Made by a program: the position numbers and the translations under genes. Positions 9,432 to 18,395 of a stretch of DNA of 64,000 nucleotides are shown here, one piece after another (position 1 is the stretch's first letter; each line of letters opens with the position of its first letter). The DNA is from Rhodobacteraceae bacterium KLH11 (lineage in GTDB: Bacteria > Pseudomonadota > Alphaproteobacteria > Rhodobacterales > Rhodobacteraceae). The DNA lies in assembly GCA_000158135.1 (NCBI GenBank), contig DS999531.1:712132-776131 (forward strand). The letters run 5' to 3'. The notes under the pieces are model-generated. The model did not search any database. It saw only the letters and a program-made list of their open reading frames with translations, and was not told the origin of the DNA.

Positions 9432-10307
9432 ATGGACGTAAAATCAGTCGGAGTGATTGGCGCTGGACAGATGGGCAACGGGATTGCTCATGTGATGGCG
9501 CTGGCAGAGTACGATGTTCTGCTCACTGACATCAGCCAGGACGCTTTGGACAGCGCACTGGCGACGATCGAGACCAATCTGGTGCGGCAGGCTTCTCGTG
9601 GTAAAATTACTGATGACGCTTTGAAAGCGGCGTTGGGGCGGATCACGACCACGTTGAATCTGCCCGATCTGGGGCAGACCGATCTGGTCATCGAGGCCGC
9701 AACCGAGCGTGAAACCGTCAAGCAGGCCATCTTTGAGGATCTGCTGCCGCATTTGCAGCCTCATACAATCCTGACATCGAACACGTCATCGATTTCAATC
9801 ACCCGTCTGGCCAGCGGCACTGACCGGCCTGAACGTTTTATGGGGTTCCATTTCATGAACCCCGTTCCGGTGATGCAACTGGTGGAATTGATCCGGGGTA
9901 TCGCGACGGATGAAGCGACCTTTAGTGCCTGCAAGGCCGTGGTTGATCGGCTCGGCAAAACCTCGGCCAGCGCCGAGGATTTCCCGGCCTTTATCGTCAA
10001 TCGTATCCTGATGCCGATGATCAACGAGGCGGTCTATACGCTTTATGAGGGTGTCGGGAATGTGCAGTCGATTGACCAGTCGATGAAGCTGGGTGCCAAT
10101 CACCCTATGGGGCCACTGGAACTGGCCGACTTTATCGGGCTGGATACCTGTCTGGCGATTATGAATGTGTTGCATGATGGGTTGGCCGATACCAAGTATC
10201 GGCCTTGCCCTTTGCTGACAAAATATGTTGAGGCCGGGTGGTTGGGCCGCAAGACCCAGCGTGGGTTTTACGACTATCGCGGCGAAGTGCCCGTGCCGAC
10301 GCGGTAG
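9432..10307 (+). CDS. hbd: 3-hydroxybutyryl-CoA dehydrogenase
   Basis: NAD(P)-dependent oxidation of 3-hydroxyacyl-CoA to 3-ketoacyl-CoA in butyrate, PHB and fatty-acid metabolism. The 291-residue single-domain enzyme has the Rossmann motif GVIGAGQMGNGIAHV (about 7-21), the TSNTSSISI strand, the catalytic His in GFHFMNPVPVMQLVE (about 138-152), NRILMPMINEA and the C-terminal LADFIGLDTCLAI dimer helix. The length matches Hbd/PaaH and not the fused FadB type. It follows etfBA in the same direction, with a gene on the other strand between them. Confidence 0.95.
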   Translation: MDVKSVGVIGAGQMGNGIAHVMALAEYDVLLTDISQDALDSALATIETNLVRQASRGKITDDALKAALGRITTTLNLPDLGQTDLVIEAATERETVKQAIFEDLLPHLQPHTILTSNTSSISITRLASGTDRPERFMGFHFMNPVPVMQLVELIRGIATDEATFSACKAVVDRLGKTSASAEDFPAFIVNRILMPMINEAVYTLYEGVGNVQSIDQSMKLGANHPMGPLELADFIGLDTCLAIMNVLHDGLADTKYRPCPLLTKYVEAGWLGRKTQRGFYDYRGEVPVPTR

Positions 10308-10313
10308 CGCCTT

Positions 10314-10331
10314 GAGAGGGCCAGCCCTCTC
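10314..10331. repeat. Hairpin after hbd
   Basis: Arms GAGAGGG (10314-10320) and CCCTCTC (10325-10331) with loop CCAG, immediately followed by a second hairpin (10332-10348). It may end hbd transcription, but there is no T-run directly after it. Confidence 0.65.
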
Positions 10332-10383
10332 TTGAGCCTGCGGCTCAATTCACTCCCGGGATATTTTTAGCCAGATGAAGGGG
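10332..10383 (+). repeat. Composite intergenic module, copy A
   Basis: Order of parts: hairpin TTGAGCC-TGC-GGCTCAA (10332-10348), a CCCGGG palindrome, then ATATTTTTAGCCAGATGAAG (10361-10380) and GGG. A second module with the same order lies at 61475-61528 on the other strand. The palindrome followed by TATTTTT is also terminator-like. It lies between convergent genes. Confidence 0.65.
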
Positions 10384-10387
10384 CGGA

Positions 10388-11287
10388 TCAGGGTTTTGGT
10401 TTCTGGCCCAGCGCCATTGTGTGGCTTCTGAGCCAGGTCATGAAGCCGCGCGGATCGCGTTCCAGCAAGCTCATGTCTTCATCTGAAATTGGGTCGCCGA
10501 TGACCGGAGATTGCGGTTTGTTGCAAGAGCGGACGATCTCATGCAGGAGCAGCCCTTGCCGCAGGATCGGCGACAGGCGGTTGGCGATCTGATACCAGCG
10601 CGAGTTGCTGCCAGGGAAGAAGATCGGCACAACCCTGGCCCCTGACCGGCGGATCATCTTCGCTGTAAAGACATTCCATTCCTGTTCCACCGCGGGCCCG
10701 AACCAGTTATCGGATGACATCACAACGCCTGAAGGAAACAGGGCCACAACCCCGCCATCGGCGAGGTGTTTCATGGATTTGCTTCGCATCTCAAGCATCT
10801 TGGCCTGCGCTTCGGGATCGTGCGGGAAGGGAACCGGGATCATGAAGGAGGTTGCCGCTTCGTCCAGGCCGGTCAGAACCGAACGGGTCAGGATGCGGTA
10901 ATCATTGCGGGTCCGGCCGATCAGTTCGGCCAGGATCATACCGTCCACCATGCCATGCGGATGATTGGCGACGACAACCACCGGGCCCTCTTTGGGAATC
11001 CGCGCGATCTGTTCATCCGGCGTGGTCAGATGAATCCCCATCGTCCTGAGCGCGCCGCCCCAGAATTTCTGACCCCGGTAATGTTCGTTTTGTTTTTCGA
11101 ACTTGTTGACCATGCGCAGGATGGTCAGCTTGCCGGTACACCATTCAATGGCGCGGATGGCCGTAGACGTCCAGGCATCGTCAAACGAGTTGGCGTAGGT
11201 CAACGTCCGGCGGTCGTAGATTTCACCCTGATCGGTGTCATGATCCACTACGGGGCTTGTCTTGGTATCGTGCGCAGTTTCCGCCAA
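10388..11287 (-). CDS. Lysophospholipid acyltransferase family protein (PlsC-like)
   Basis: Predicted glycerolipid acyltransferase of 299 residues. The acyltransferase block I is ANHPHGMVDG (His109, Asp115), so the His-Asp spacing is five residues and not the usual four of NHxxxxD. FPSGVV at 184-189 stands where classical enzymes have FPEGTR, and VVPIFFPGSNSR follows as a later block. These variants mark a branch of the family whose acceptor I cannot name. There is no clear membrane helix, so attachment is probably peripheral. It is downstream of the HPr gene on the same strand, 42 bp after its stop. Confidence 0.8.
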   Translation of the reverse strand: MAETAHDTKTSPVVDHDTDQGEIYDRRTLTYANSFDDAWTSTAIRAIEWCTGKLTILRMVNKFEKQNEHYRGQKFWGGALRTMGIHLTTPDEQIARIPKEGPVVVVANHPHGMVDGMILAELIGRTRNDYRILTRSVLTGLDEAATSFMIPVPFPHDPEAQAKMLEMRSKSMKHLADGGVVALFPSGVVMSSDNWFGPAVEQEWNVFTAKMIRRSGARVVPIFFPGSNSRWYQIANRLSPILRQGLLLHEIVRSCNKPQSPVIGDPISDEDMSLLERDPRGFMTWLRSHTMALGQKPKP

Positions 11288-11329
11288 TTGCCTGGTCTTT
11301 CCGTCCTAAGTGTCGCGGCAGCTGCGAAG

Positions 11330-11599
11330 TCAGAACCCCTCTCCGAACTTATCGTTCACAAGGGTTTCCAAAGCGTCTGCCAACGCCTCAGCATCCGGGC
11401 CAGACGTCTCGACGTCAATAGTGGTTCCGCGCGACGCTGCCAACATCAAAAGACCCATGATACTGTCACCTGAAGCAGAAAGCCCGTCGCGCGAGACCTC
11501 GGCGCGCGCATCGAAGCCCTCGACCACCTCGACCAGCTTGGCTGATGCGCGGGCGTGCAGGCCCTTTTCATTTATTATTTTCAAACTTTTGTTGGTCAT
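11330..11599 (-). CDS. ptsH: HPr phosphocarrier protein
   Basis: Small phosphocarrier (89 residues) of the phosphotransferase system. The phospho-accepting His15 lies in KGLHARASAK and Ser46, the HPr kinase target, lies in GDSIMGLLML, both at canonical positions. With HprK and EIIA-Man in the same gene row and no sugar-specific EIIB or EIIC nearby, this is the regulatory PTS typical of alphaproteobacteria. It follows the EIIA gene by 16 bp. Confidence 0.95.
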   Translation of the reverse strand: MTNKSLKIINEKGLHARASAKLVEVVEGFDARAEVSRDGLSASGDSIMGLLMLAASRGTTIDVETSGPDAEALADALETLVNDKFGEGF

Positions 11600-11615
11600 T
11601 TCAATCAGTCCGGTT

Positions 11616-12008
11616 TCAATCCAGCGTCACATTCTGCGCATTGATGTATTTTCGCCCGGCTTCCAGCGCCAGCGACACAGCTTCGGCCAGTGGCAAGTGG
11701 CGGCTTTTGGCCAGTTTGATCAGCATCGGCAGATTCGCCCCGTAAAGGATTCGCCGATCCTGCGGCGCACAGGCCCGCAAGCTGAGATTCGACGGGCTGC
11801 CGCCAAACAGATCGGTGACGACAACAACGCCCCCGCCCATATCAACCCCGTCAGCGGCGCGGCAAATCTCGGCCTGTTTTTCCTCGCGATCGTGATCCGC
11901 TTCGATCGGGACTGCCACCAGCCCGGGCTGCTTACCCACCACATGCTGCGTGGCCGACAGATACTCCTGCGCCAACCCACCATGTGCAACAATTACGATC
12001 CCGATCAC
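11616..12008 (-). CDS. PTS EIIA component, mannose/fructose type
   Basis: 130-residue EIIA of the Man family. The phosphorylated His9 lies in IVIVAHGGLAQ and the conserved DLFGGSPSN turn lies at about 86-94. No EIIB or EIIC domain is fused and none is encoded nearby, so the likely role is phosphorylation-dependent regulation and not sugar uptake, as inferred for this gene order in alphaproteobacteria. Its start overlaps the rapZ stop by four bases. Confidence 0.92.
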   Translation of the reverse strand: MIGIVIVAHGGLAQEYLSATQHVVGKQPGLVAVPIEADHDREEKQAEICRAADGVDMGGGVVVVTDLFGGSPSNLSLRACAPQDRRILYGANLPMLIKLAKSRHLPLAEAVSLALEAGRKYINAQNVTLD

Positions 12009-12898
12009 CCCGGCCTCACATTCAATGCACGTCGTTCCATTTCGCGGTGTCTAATTGCCACCTGCTGGCCCCCTTCTGCAAGAGCCTTTGCAACAGCCTC
12101 GGCCACAGCGACCGAGCGGTGTTGCCCCCCGGTACATCCAAACGCAACCGACAGATGAGTTTTGCCTTCCTCCCGAAAGGCGGGAAGCAGTTCCATCAAC
12201 AGATCCACGACCCGGTCAAAGAAACCTGCGTAGTTTGCATCCGATTGCACATAGGTCGCCACGTCGGCATTTCGGCCATCAGCTGCGCGCAACTCGGGCC
12301 GCCAATAGGGGTTGGCCAGAAACCGGCAGTCAAACACCATGTCCAGCCCGCGCGGCAGGCCTCGCTTGTACGAGAAGGATTCGATCGACACCGCAAGATG
12401 CCGCCCGCCTTTGGGGGCGAACCACCGCTCGACCTCGTCGCGCAACTGGTGAACATTCAGCATACTGGTGTCGATCAGGGTATCGGCGATTTCGCGGATC
12501 GGAGCCAACAGCTCCTTTTCCTGCCGCACCCCGGTTTCCGGGCTGGCATCGACGGCGACCGGATGACGGCGCCGGGTTTCCGAGAAACGGCGCAACAGCA
12601 CCTCGTCACTGCAATCCAGATAGAGGATGGTCAGGTCAACATGATCCATCCGGCCCAGCCTGACAGCAAGTTCGATGAAGCCAATGGTCGAGAAATCACG
12701 GTTGCGGGCATCAATACCCAAAGCCATCGGGCTTGTCGGCTCTGACCCGTCGATCAGGCGGATCAGCAAACCCATGGGCAGGTTGTCGATGGCTTCAAAA
12801 CCAAGGTCTTCAAGCACATGAATCGCGGTCGAACGCCCCGCGCCCGAGGGGCCTGTTACCAGAACGACGCGCCGTTGTGCTGTCATCAATTTGGCCAT
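12005..12898 (-). CDS. rapZ: RapZ-type nucleotide-binding protein (RNase adapter family)
   Basis: 297 residues (293 if the ATG at 12886, which overlaps the hprK TGA, is used). In E. coli RapZ guides RNase E to the sRNA GlmZ; in alphaproteobacteria the role is less clear. The N-terminal P-loop is VTGPSGAGRST, with Arg where most family members have Lys. The C-terminal domain shows GCTGGQHRSVAVAE, the conserved RNA-binding/GlcN6P-sensing region. It sits between hprK and EIIA, an arrangement long known as yvcJ/ptsK. Confidence 0.92.
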   Translation of the reverse strand: MAKLMTAQRRVVLVTGPSGAGRSTAIHVLEDLGFEAIDNLPMGLLIRLIDGSEPTSPMALGIDARNRDFSTIGFIELAVRLGRMDHVDLTILYLDCSDEVLLRRFSETRRRHPVAVDASPETGVRQEKELLAPIREIADTLIDTSMLNVHQLRDEVERWFAPKGGRHLAVSIESFSYKRGLPRGLDMVFDCRFLANPYWRPELRAADGRNADVATYVQSDANYAGFFDRVVDLLMELLPAFREEGKTHLSVAFGCTGGQHRSVAVAEAVAKALAEGGQQVAIRHREMERRALNVRPG

Positions 12899-13353
12899 TC
12901 CGGGGCTACGCGCCCCATTTTCGCAAGTTGCATCAGTGCTGCCGCCAAATTGGGGGTGCCGGCGGCGCGAAGCAAGGGAACAGTTTGCCTCAGGACACGA
13001 ACCTCTGCAGGTTCGGGCAGGCGCGCCGGTTCGGGGTGGTCCAGATCCACCACATAGGCCAATCGGACAGACCCCATCACATCAGCGCGCAGCAGGCCAA
13101 TCCCGCGCGCCTCGATCAGGTTGCGGATTTGCGAAACGGGGGTCGCAACGATATGACCTTCGTGCTCTTTCAACTCAACCCTGTCGTCACTCACAAGCCG
13201 GGCCCCCAACGCCATCATCTGCAGCGCCAGCGCTGATTTACCGGACCCCGATGCGCCAGTGATCAACACGCCCACCTCCTGCACTGCAACGCAGGTACCG
13301 TGAACGCAAGCTTCTGTTTTATCTGTGGTATCCGAGAGAGGGTTCGCGCACAT
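12886..13353 (-). CDS. hprK: HPr kinase/phosphorylase, short alphaproteobacterial form
   Basis: Phosphorylates HPr on Ser46 and can reverse the reaction. At 155 residues it has only the catalytic domain: Walker A GASGSGKS (about residues 33-40), the SDDRVEL strand, and the family signature IEARGIGLL (about 80-88). The N-terminal domain of Firmicutes enzymes is absent, as usual in alphaproteobacteria. The stop overlaps the start region of rapZ, and it begins 4 bp after the chvG stop, so chvI-chvG-hprK-rapZ-EIIA-HPr reads as one operon. Confidence 0.93.
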   Translation of the reverse strand: MCANPLSDTTDKTEACVHGTCVAVQEVGVLITGASGSGKSALALQMMALGARLVSDDRVELKEHEGHIVATPVSQIRNLIEARGIGLLRADVMGSVRLAYVVDLDHPEPARLPEPAEVRVLRQTVPLLRAAGTPNLAAALMQLAKMGRVAPEWPN

Positions 13354-13356
13354 GGC

Positions 13357-15066
13357 CTAGATAGGCAGCCCGACAACAAACCGCGCGCCCAGCGGGTCCG
13401 AGGTGATATCGGCCTCGGTCGGGCGGATATTCTCGGCCCAGATCACGCCGCCATGCGCCTCGACAATCTGCTTTGAAATTGCCAGCCCAAGGCCGGAATT
13501 GTTGCCGAAATGCTCTTCGGGCCGGTGGGAGTAGAACCGTTTGAAAATCTTGGTCAGGGCCTGATCCGGAATTCCCGGGCCGGTGTCTTCAACCACAACA
13601 AGCACGCGGTTGTCCCGGCGGCGGACCCAGACGCGGATTGCATCGCTTTCCTCACAGAACGAAATCGCGTTGGTGATCAGGTTGACAAACACCTGTGCCA
13701 GACGGGCCTCCAGCCCGTTGACCACGATCGGATCAGAAGGCAGGTCGGTGATATAGTCGATACCTTTCGAGCGCGCATCCTCGCCCAGAAACTGGCCAAT
13801 ATTACCCAGCAGATTGAGCAGATCGAAAGGCTGCTCTTCTTCTTTCACCAGTTCCGCATCCAGCCGCGATGCGTTCGAGATGTCGCTGACCAACCGGTCC
13901 AGCCGCCGCACGTCATGCTCGATCACGCCCAACAGCTTTTCACGCTGATCATCACGTTTGACCATGCGCATGGTTCCAACCGCAGATTGCAGGCTGGCAA
14001 GCGGGTTCTTGATCTCATGCGCGACATCCGCCGCGAATTGTTCATTCGCATCAATCCGGTTGTAAAGCGCTGTGACCATACCGCGCAAAGACTGGCTGAG
14101 CTGGCCGATCTCATCGGGGCGCGCGCTGAGATCGGGGATACGGATACGCCCGGGGTTCACTCCTGCACCACGATCCTTACCCATCTCTGCGGCAGCCGCC
14201 AGATCGGCAAGGGGATTGGCGATGGTCGAGGCCAGAACGAGGCTCAGACCGATCGAGACCAGCAGCGCAACAACAAACATCTGCAGGATACGCTCTTGCT
14301 CCTTGCGGGCCAGCGCATCGATCTCACCCGCCGGTCCCGCCATCGCTACAGCACCCACCGGCGCGTTGTTCAGCGTGATCGGAGCCACCGCCACAATCAC
14401 CGTCCGTGCCAGATGATCCTGCACGGCCTGCACCTGTATGCCCCCCTTCAGCGAAGCCGGGACCATTTCCTGAACACGTTGCGCAAGAGTTGGGGCCTCG
14501 CTTTCGGAGGTACTGCTGAAAATCGAAGATATCCCGTTCCATACCGCATTCAGCGCGTCACTGATCAGAGTGCTTCCGGTGGTCGTGTCGGCATTCTGAC
14601 GCAGAAGGCCCGGTATCTCAGCCTCAGCCAACGCCCCGCGCGTCCAGCCGATCAGCGTACCGGTGCCGTCATAAACAAAAACCTCGCCCCCTTCCGGCAG
14701 GCTCAGCCCGGACAAGGTATCGCTTACGTCCAGCCTTGCCGCACCGCCGGCGACTGGCTGCCGCAGCTGGGTTTCAAACACGTTGCTGACAAGCTGCGCA
14801 TCACCGGCCAGATTCTGGGCCGTCTGCTGCACCCGCTGTTTGCGCGTATCGTCCAGATACAGCAACCCGGCCACAAGAAGGACCAGAGCAATCAGATTAA
14901 AGGTGATGATCCGACGCGCCAAAGGTGAATGGCGCAGCGTGAACAGGTTGCGCCGCGAACGCTTTGCGCGCAGCTCGGCAGACTCAGCATCCTGGGGGAT
15001 GACCCAATCATCCCCAAGAACGACATCCGCGTCGTGCACTTGGTCGGTTTGCTCAGTATCGCGCAC
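13357..15066 (-). CDS. chvG: Sensor histidine kinase ChvG
   Basis: Membrane sensor of the ChvG/ChvI envelope and acid stress pathway. The 569-residue protein has about 50 cytoplasmic residues, a first membrane helix (about 53-72), a periplasmic sensor domain (about 75-258), a second helix (about 260-282), a HAMP linker, an H-box FAADVAHEIKNPLAS with His350, and a HATPase domain with the ATP-lid motifs VEDTGPGIP and SGLGLAISKQ. In related bacteria the kinase is held off by periplasmic ExoR; no exoR is in this window. Its start is 32 bp after the chvI stop. Confidence 0.94.
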   Translation of the reverse strand: MRDTEQTDQVHDADVVLGDDWVIPQDAESAELRAKRSRRNLFTLRHSPLARRIITFNLIALVLLVAGLLYLDDTRKQRVQQTAQNLAGDAQLVSNVFETQLRQPVAGGAARLDVSDTLSGLSLPEGGEVFVYDGTGTLIGWTRGALAEAEIPGLLRQNADTTTGSTLISDALNAVWNGISSIFSSTSESEAPTLAQRVQEMVPASLKGGIQVQAVQDHLARTVIVAVAPITLNNAPVGAVAMAGPAGEIDALARKEQERILQMFVVALLVSIGLSLVLASTIANPLADLAAAAEMGKDRGAGVNPGRIRIPDLSARPDEIGQLSQSLRGMVTALYNRIDANEQFAADVAHEIKNPLASLQSAVGTMRMVKRDDQREKLLGVIEHDVRRLDRLVSDISNASRLDAELVKEEEQPFDLLNLLGNIGQFLGEDARSKGIDYITDLPSDPIVVNGLEARLAQVFVNLITNAISFCEESDAIRVWVRRRDNRVLVVVEDTGPGIPDQALTKIFKRFYSHRPEEHFGNNSGLGLAISKQIVEAHGGVIWAENIRPTEADITSDPLGARFVVGLPI

Positions 15067-15098
15067 GAGACCTCTTTACCCTTCAGAACCGGTCGCGA

Positions 15099-15812
15099 CT
15101 ATTCTTCGTTATACCGATACCCGATACCGTAAAGTGTTTCGATCGCCGAAAACTCCGGATCGGCGGCGCGCATCTTCTTGCGCAGGCGCTTGATATGGCT
15201 GTCGATGGTACGGTCATCCACATAGACCTGATCATCATAGGCCACATCCATCAACTGATCGCGGCTTTTGACAAAGCCGGGACGCTGCGCCAGTGCCTGC
15301 AACAGCAGGAATTCCGTTACCGTCAGCGAGACATCGTTGCCTTTCCAGCTTACGGCATGACGCAGCGGGTCCATCCGCAACTCGCCACGTTCCATAACCT
15401 TGGCATCGCCGGTGGCCACGTTTGCCACGTCACCCTCGGTTGCTTCCTGCCGACGTAACAACGCCCGGATGCGTTCGACCAGCAGACGCTGTGAAAACGG
15501 CTTCTTGACGTAATCATCCGCGCCCATGCGCAGGCCCAGAACCTCATCGATCTCATCGTCTTTGGAGGTCAGGAAAATCACCGGCATCTGGGTTTTCTGG
15601 CGCAATCTCTGCAACAGGTCCATGCCGTCCATCCGCGGCATCTTGATATCCAGAACAGCCATGTCAGGCAGCTTTTTGTTGAACGCATCCAGCGCAGCCT
15701 GACCATCATTATATGTTTCAACCTCGAACCCTTCGGCTTCGAGTGTCATGGACACAGACGTCAGGATGTTTCTGTCGTCGTCCACAAGTGCAATCTTTGA
15801 CATCGGGTTCAC
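15099..15812 (-). CDS. chvI: Response regulator ChvI
   Basis: OmpR-type regulator of 237 residues (234 if the fourth Met is the start, which fits the family better). The receiver has the acidic pair DDD at 11-13, the phospho-acceptor Asp55 in [12 protein letters not shown], and the KPF motif with the conserved Lys; the C-terminal winged helix includes [20 protein letters not shown] and HIKRLRKK. It is first in the six-gene operon and divergent from pckA, with a 336-bp shared control region. In Agrobacterium ChvG/ChvI is required for pckA expression, so this arrangement probably reflects direct control. Confidence 0.95.
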   Translation of the reverse strand: MNPMSKIALVDDDRNILTSVSMTLEAEGFEVETYNDGQAALDAFNKKLPDMAVLDIKMPRMDGMDLLQRLRQKTQMPVIFLTSKDDEIDEVLGLRMGADDYVKKPFSQRLLVERIRALLRRQEATEGDVANVATGDAKVMERGELRMDPLRHAVSWKGNDVSLTVTEFLLLQALAQRPGFVKSRDQLMDVAYDDQVYVDDRTIDSHIKRLRKKMRAADPEFSAIETLYGIGYRYNEE

Positions 15813-16148
15813 CCCTATTCCTGCTCACTCGCGCAATAATACGCTTTTTTGTAAGGTATTGTTGGCGGTTTTGAGCCACCGAATCAATCCGTAACTGCGA
15901 ATCATGCCATTCTTGCGGCAGGTATGCGGCAAATTTGCCTTGCTGCCCTCAAATTGTCGCCTTGAATTAGGGCAAGCGGTTGGGATCGCATTAAATCTGA
16001 GGCTGGTTGCGCTAACTCCGTCAAGCCATCCTGTTCACGCGCTGAAGGAGCGTGATAATAGGCGTCTGACCCCCGGGTTTTGCCCGGCATCTGCCCCATT
16101 GGCGCACAGGACCCTATCGTCACAGCGCCGCCACAGGAGAATACAAAC
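15813..16148. promoter_or_regulatory. Divergent control region between chvI and pckA
   Basis: 336 bp without a gene. It must hold the promoters of both transcripts. Visible structure: an inverted repeat TCACGC (16035-16040) / GCGTGA (16050-16055) separated by nine bases, about 95 bp before the pckA start, and a good pckA ribosome site AGGAGA (16135-16140). I cannot identify a ChvI site with certainty. Confidence 0.55.
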
Positions 16149-17747
16149 ATGACATCTGGACGGGTTAACCCGCAATTCCGCCTCGAAGATCAGGGCATCG
16201 AGGGTCTGGGCAATGTCTATTACAACCTTATCGAGCCGGCGTTGATCGAACAGGCATTGAGGCGTGGCGAAGGTACTCTGGGTAATGGCGGCACCTTTCT
16301 GGTCGCCACCGGTAAATTCACCGGCCGTTCGCCCAAGGACAAGCATGTCGTCAAAACCGACAGCGTCGCCGACAGCATCTGGTGGGAAAACAACGCCGGG
16401 ATGAGCCCCGAAGGGTTCGACAGGCTTTACAACGACATGCTTGCCCACATGAAGGGGCGCGACTATTTCGTGCAGGACCTCATGGGCGGGGCCGAGCCTG
16501 GCCACTCGATCAATGTGCGCATGGTGACCGAACTGGCCTGGCACAACCTGTTCATTCGCCACATGCTGCGCCGACCCGAGCGTCGGGATCTGGATACGTT
16601 CACCGCTGATTTTACCATCATCAACTGCCCAAGCTTTCAGGCCGACCCCGCCAGACACGGATGTCGCAGCGAGACAGTGATTGCCCTGAACTTCGACCGC
16701 AAGCTGATCCTGATCGGCGGCAGCGAATATGCTGGTGAGAACAAGAAATCTGTCTTTACATTGCTGAATTATATGTTGCCGGAAAAAGGCGTGATGCCGA
16801 TGCACTGTTCGGCAAACCATGCTGTGGGCAATCCGGTTGATACAGCCGTGTTCTTCGGCCTGTCGGGCACCGGAAAAACTACCCTTTCCGCAGACCCTGC
16901 CCGCATCCTGATCGGGGATGATGAACATGGCTGGTCAAAGCGCGGGACCTTCAATTTCGAAGGGGGCTGCTACGCCAAAACCATCAATCTCGACCCCGAG
17001 GCCGAACCCGAGATTTATGCAACGACCACGAAATTCGGCACCATCATCGAGAACATGGTGTTTGACCCCGAAACCAAAGAGCTCGACTTCGATGATGACT
17101 CGCTGACCGCCAATATGCGCTGCGCCTATCCGCTCGACTATATCTCGAACGCGTCGGACACCGCGTTGGGTGGGCATCCCAAGAACATCATCATGCTGAC
17201 CTGCGATGCGTTTGGCGTTCTGCCCCCGATCGCGCGGCTGACGCCTGCCCAGGCGATGTATCACTTCCTGTCTGGCTTCACCTCGAAAGTGGCCGGAACC
17301 GAACGGGGCGTGACCGAGCCGCAGCCGACCTTTTCGACCTGCTTTGGCGCACCTTTCATGCCGCGCCGCCCCGAAGTGTATGGCAACCTGCTGCGCGAAA
17401 AGATCGCCCAGCATGGCGCAACCTGCTGGCTGGTGAATACCGGCTGGACAGGCGGAGCCTACGGCGTTGGCAACCGGATGCCGATCAAAGCCACGCGCGC
17501 CCTGCTGACTGCAGCGCTGGAAGGCTCACTTGCCGATACCGAGTTCCGGAAAGACGCCAATTTCGGCTTTGACGTCCCCGTTACCGTTCCGGGTGTGCCC
17601 GAAGTTCTGCTGGAGCCGCGCCGCACCTGGGACGATCAGGAAGCGTTCGACAAGCAGGCCGACAAGCTGGTGGCGATGTTTGCCGAGAACTTTGAGCAAT
17701 ACCTGCCCTTCATCGACGAAGACATCAAAGCCGTTGCAATCGGCTGA
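16149..17747 (+). CDS. pckA: Phosphoenolpyruvate carboxykinase (ATP)
   Basis: Converts oxaloacetate and ATP to PEP, CO2 and ADP, the entry step of gluconeogenesis. The start at 16149 (MTSGRVNPQ) is preceded by AGGAGA at 8-bp spacing and gives 532 residues, the family norm; the upstream open frame has no support. Seen: [10 protein letters not shown] near residue 60, the kinase-1a loop [11 protein letters not shown] (about 237-247), the kinase-2 GDDEHGW (about 257-263), and [12 protein letters not shown] hairpin follows the stop. Confidence 0.97.
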   Translation: MTSGRVNPQFRLEDQGIEGLGNVYYNLIEPALIEQALRRGEGTLGNGGTFLVATGKFTGRSPKDKHVVKTDSVADSIWWENNAGMSPEGFDRLYNDMLAHMKGRDYFVQDLMGGAEPGHSINVRMVTELAWHNLFIRHMLRRPERRDLDTFTADFTIINCPSFQADPARHGCRSETVIALNFDRKLILIGGSEYAGENKKSVFTLLNYMLPEKGVMPMHCSANHAVGNPVDTAVFFGLSGTGKTTLSADPARILIGDDEHGWSKRGTFNFEGGCYAKTINLDPEAEPEIYATTTKFGTIIENMVFDPETKELDFDDDSLTANMRCAYPLDYISNASDTALGGHPKNIIMLTCDAFGVLPPIARLTPAQAMYHFLSGFTSKVAGTERGVTEPQPTFSTCFGAPFMPRRPEVYGNLLREKIAQHGATCWLVNTGWTGGAYGVGNRMPIKATRALLTAALEGSLADTEFRKDANFGFDVPVTVPGVPEVLLEPRRTWDDQEAFDKQADKLVAMFAENFEQYLPFIDEDIKAVAIG

Positions 17748-18071
17748 CAGGCGCCGGGGGTCATCACGGCCCCCGGGCTTGCCGGATGACGCTGCGGCAG
17801 CCATACGCACACCAACATGTGCATTGCGAGAAACCGCAAGTTGCGCTATGCCGCTCTATCATCAACACAACCAAGCTTGGCGTCTTCACCACGCTTGGTT
17901 TCGTAAAATTAGAACATGGGCAATCCGGGCGACTTTACTCTCACTCATGCTACGGGCCGCCCTTAAAGATAACGATTTCTTCCGCTTGGGGATGGGTGTC
18001 GGATTGATACGTTGCAAAAGGGTTGGCCCTGCAACACGCTTCAGTCAGACATGGGAAAAGATAGGTAGGGT
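17748..18071. other. Gene-free gap after pckA
   Basis: 324 bp. It holds a hairpin just after pckA (arms CCGGGGG 17754-17760 and CCCCCGG 17770-17776; no T-run). There is also a nested inverted repeat: AACCAAGC (17869-17876) pairs with GCTTGGTT (17893-17900), and CCAAGCTTGG (17871-17880) is itself palindromic. Short open frames are present but lack family features or good ribosome sites. The promoter of the small winged-helix gene at 18072 probably lies here. Confidence 0.5.
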
Positions 18072-18362
18072 ATGACTGAAATCTCAAAACTCGCTGAACT
18101 TCGCAAACTGATGCAAAGCATGGAGCGCACGCTGGGGCTGGAAGCGCTGTCGCCGGTTGAACGCGACATCTATTACGCCGCCGAAGAATTGTCGAAAACG
18201 GATCAGGAGGTTCGCACCTTTGGTCTGATCGAACATACGCTGGTCCAAAGCGTCTCGCGCCCGACCTTTTTCCGCGCACTCAAGTCGCTGGTTCAAAAGG
18301 GCTATCTGTCCCAAAGCGGCAGCGCCAATCGTGGCCGCTATCTTGTCAACGCACCAAGGTGA
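18072..18362 (+). CDS. Small winged-helix-like DNA-binding protein
   Basis: Protein of 96 residues. After an N-terminal helix (MTEISKLAELRKLMQSMERT) the sequence reads like a winged helix: LSPVERDIYYAAEEL, then SRPTFFRALKSLVQKGYL as recognition helix and GSANRGRYLVN as wing (about 60-92). No ligand or phosphorylation domain is present. I cannot assign a family name. A membrane protein begins 33 bp downstream on the same strand, so the two may form a regulator/sensor pair, which is inference. Confidence 0.65.
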   Translation: MTEISKLAELRKLMQSMERTLGLEALSPVERDIYYAAEELSKTDQEVRTFGLIEHTLVQSVSRPTFFRALKSLVQKGYLSQSGSANRGRYLVNAPR

Positions 18363-18395
18363 TCATCGCCTGAAATCTGGAAACGGCTGATCTCT

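Noticed and set aside
13510..14928. 472-residue open frame antisense to chvG
   Set aside because: Opposite a kinase with intact H-box and ATP lid.
17786..18007. 73-residue frame after pckA
   Set aside because: No family feature and a poor ribosome site; covers the inverted repeat at 17869-17900.
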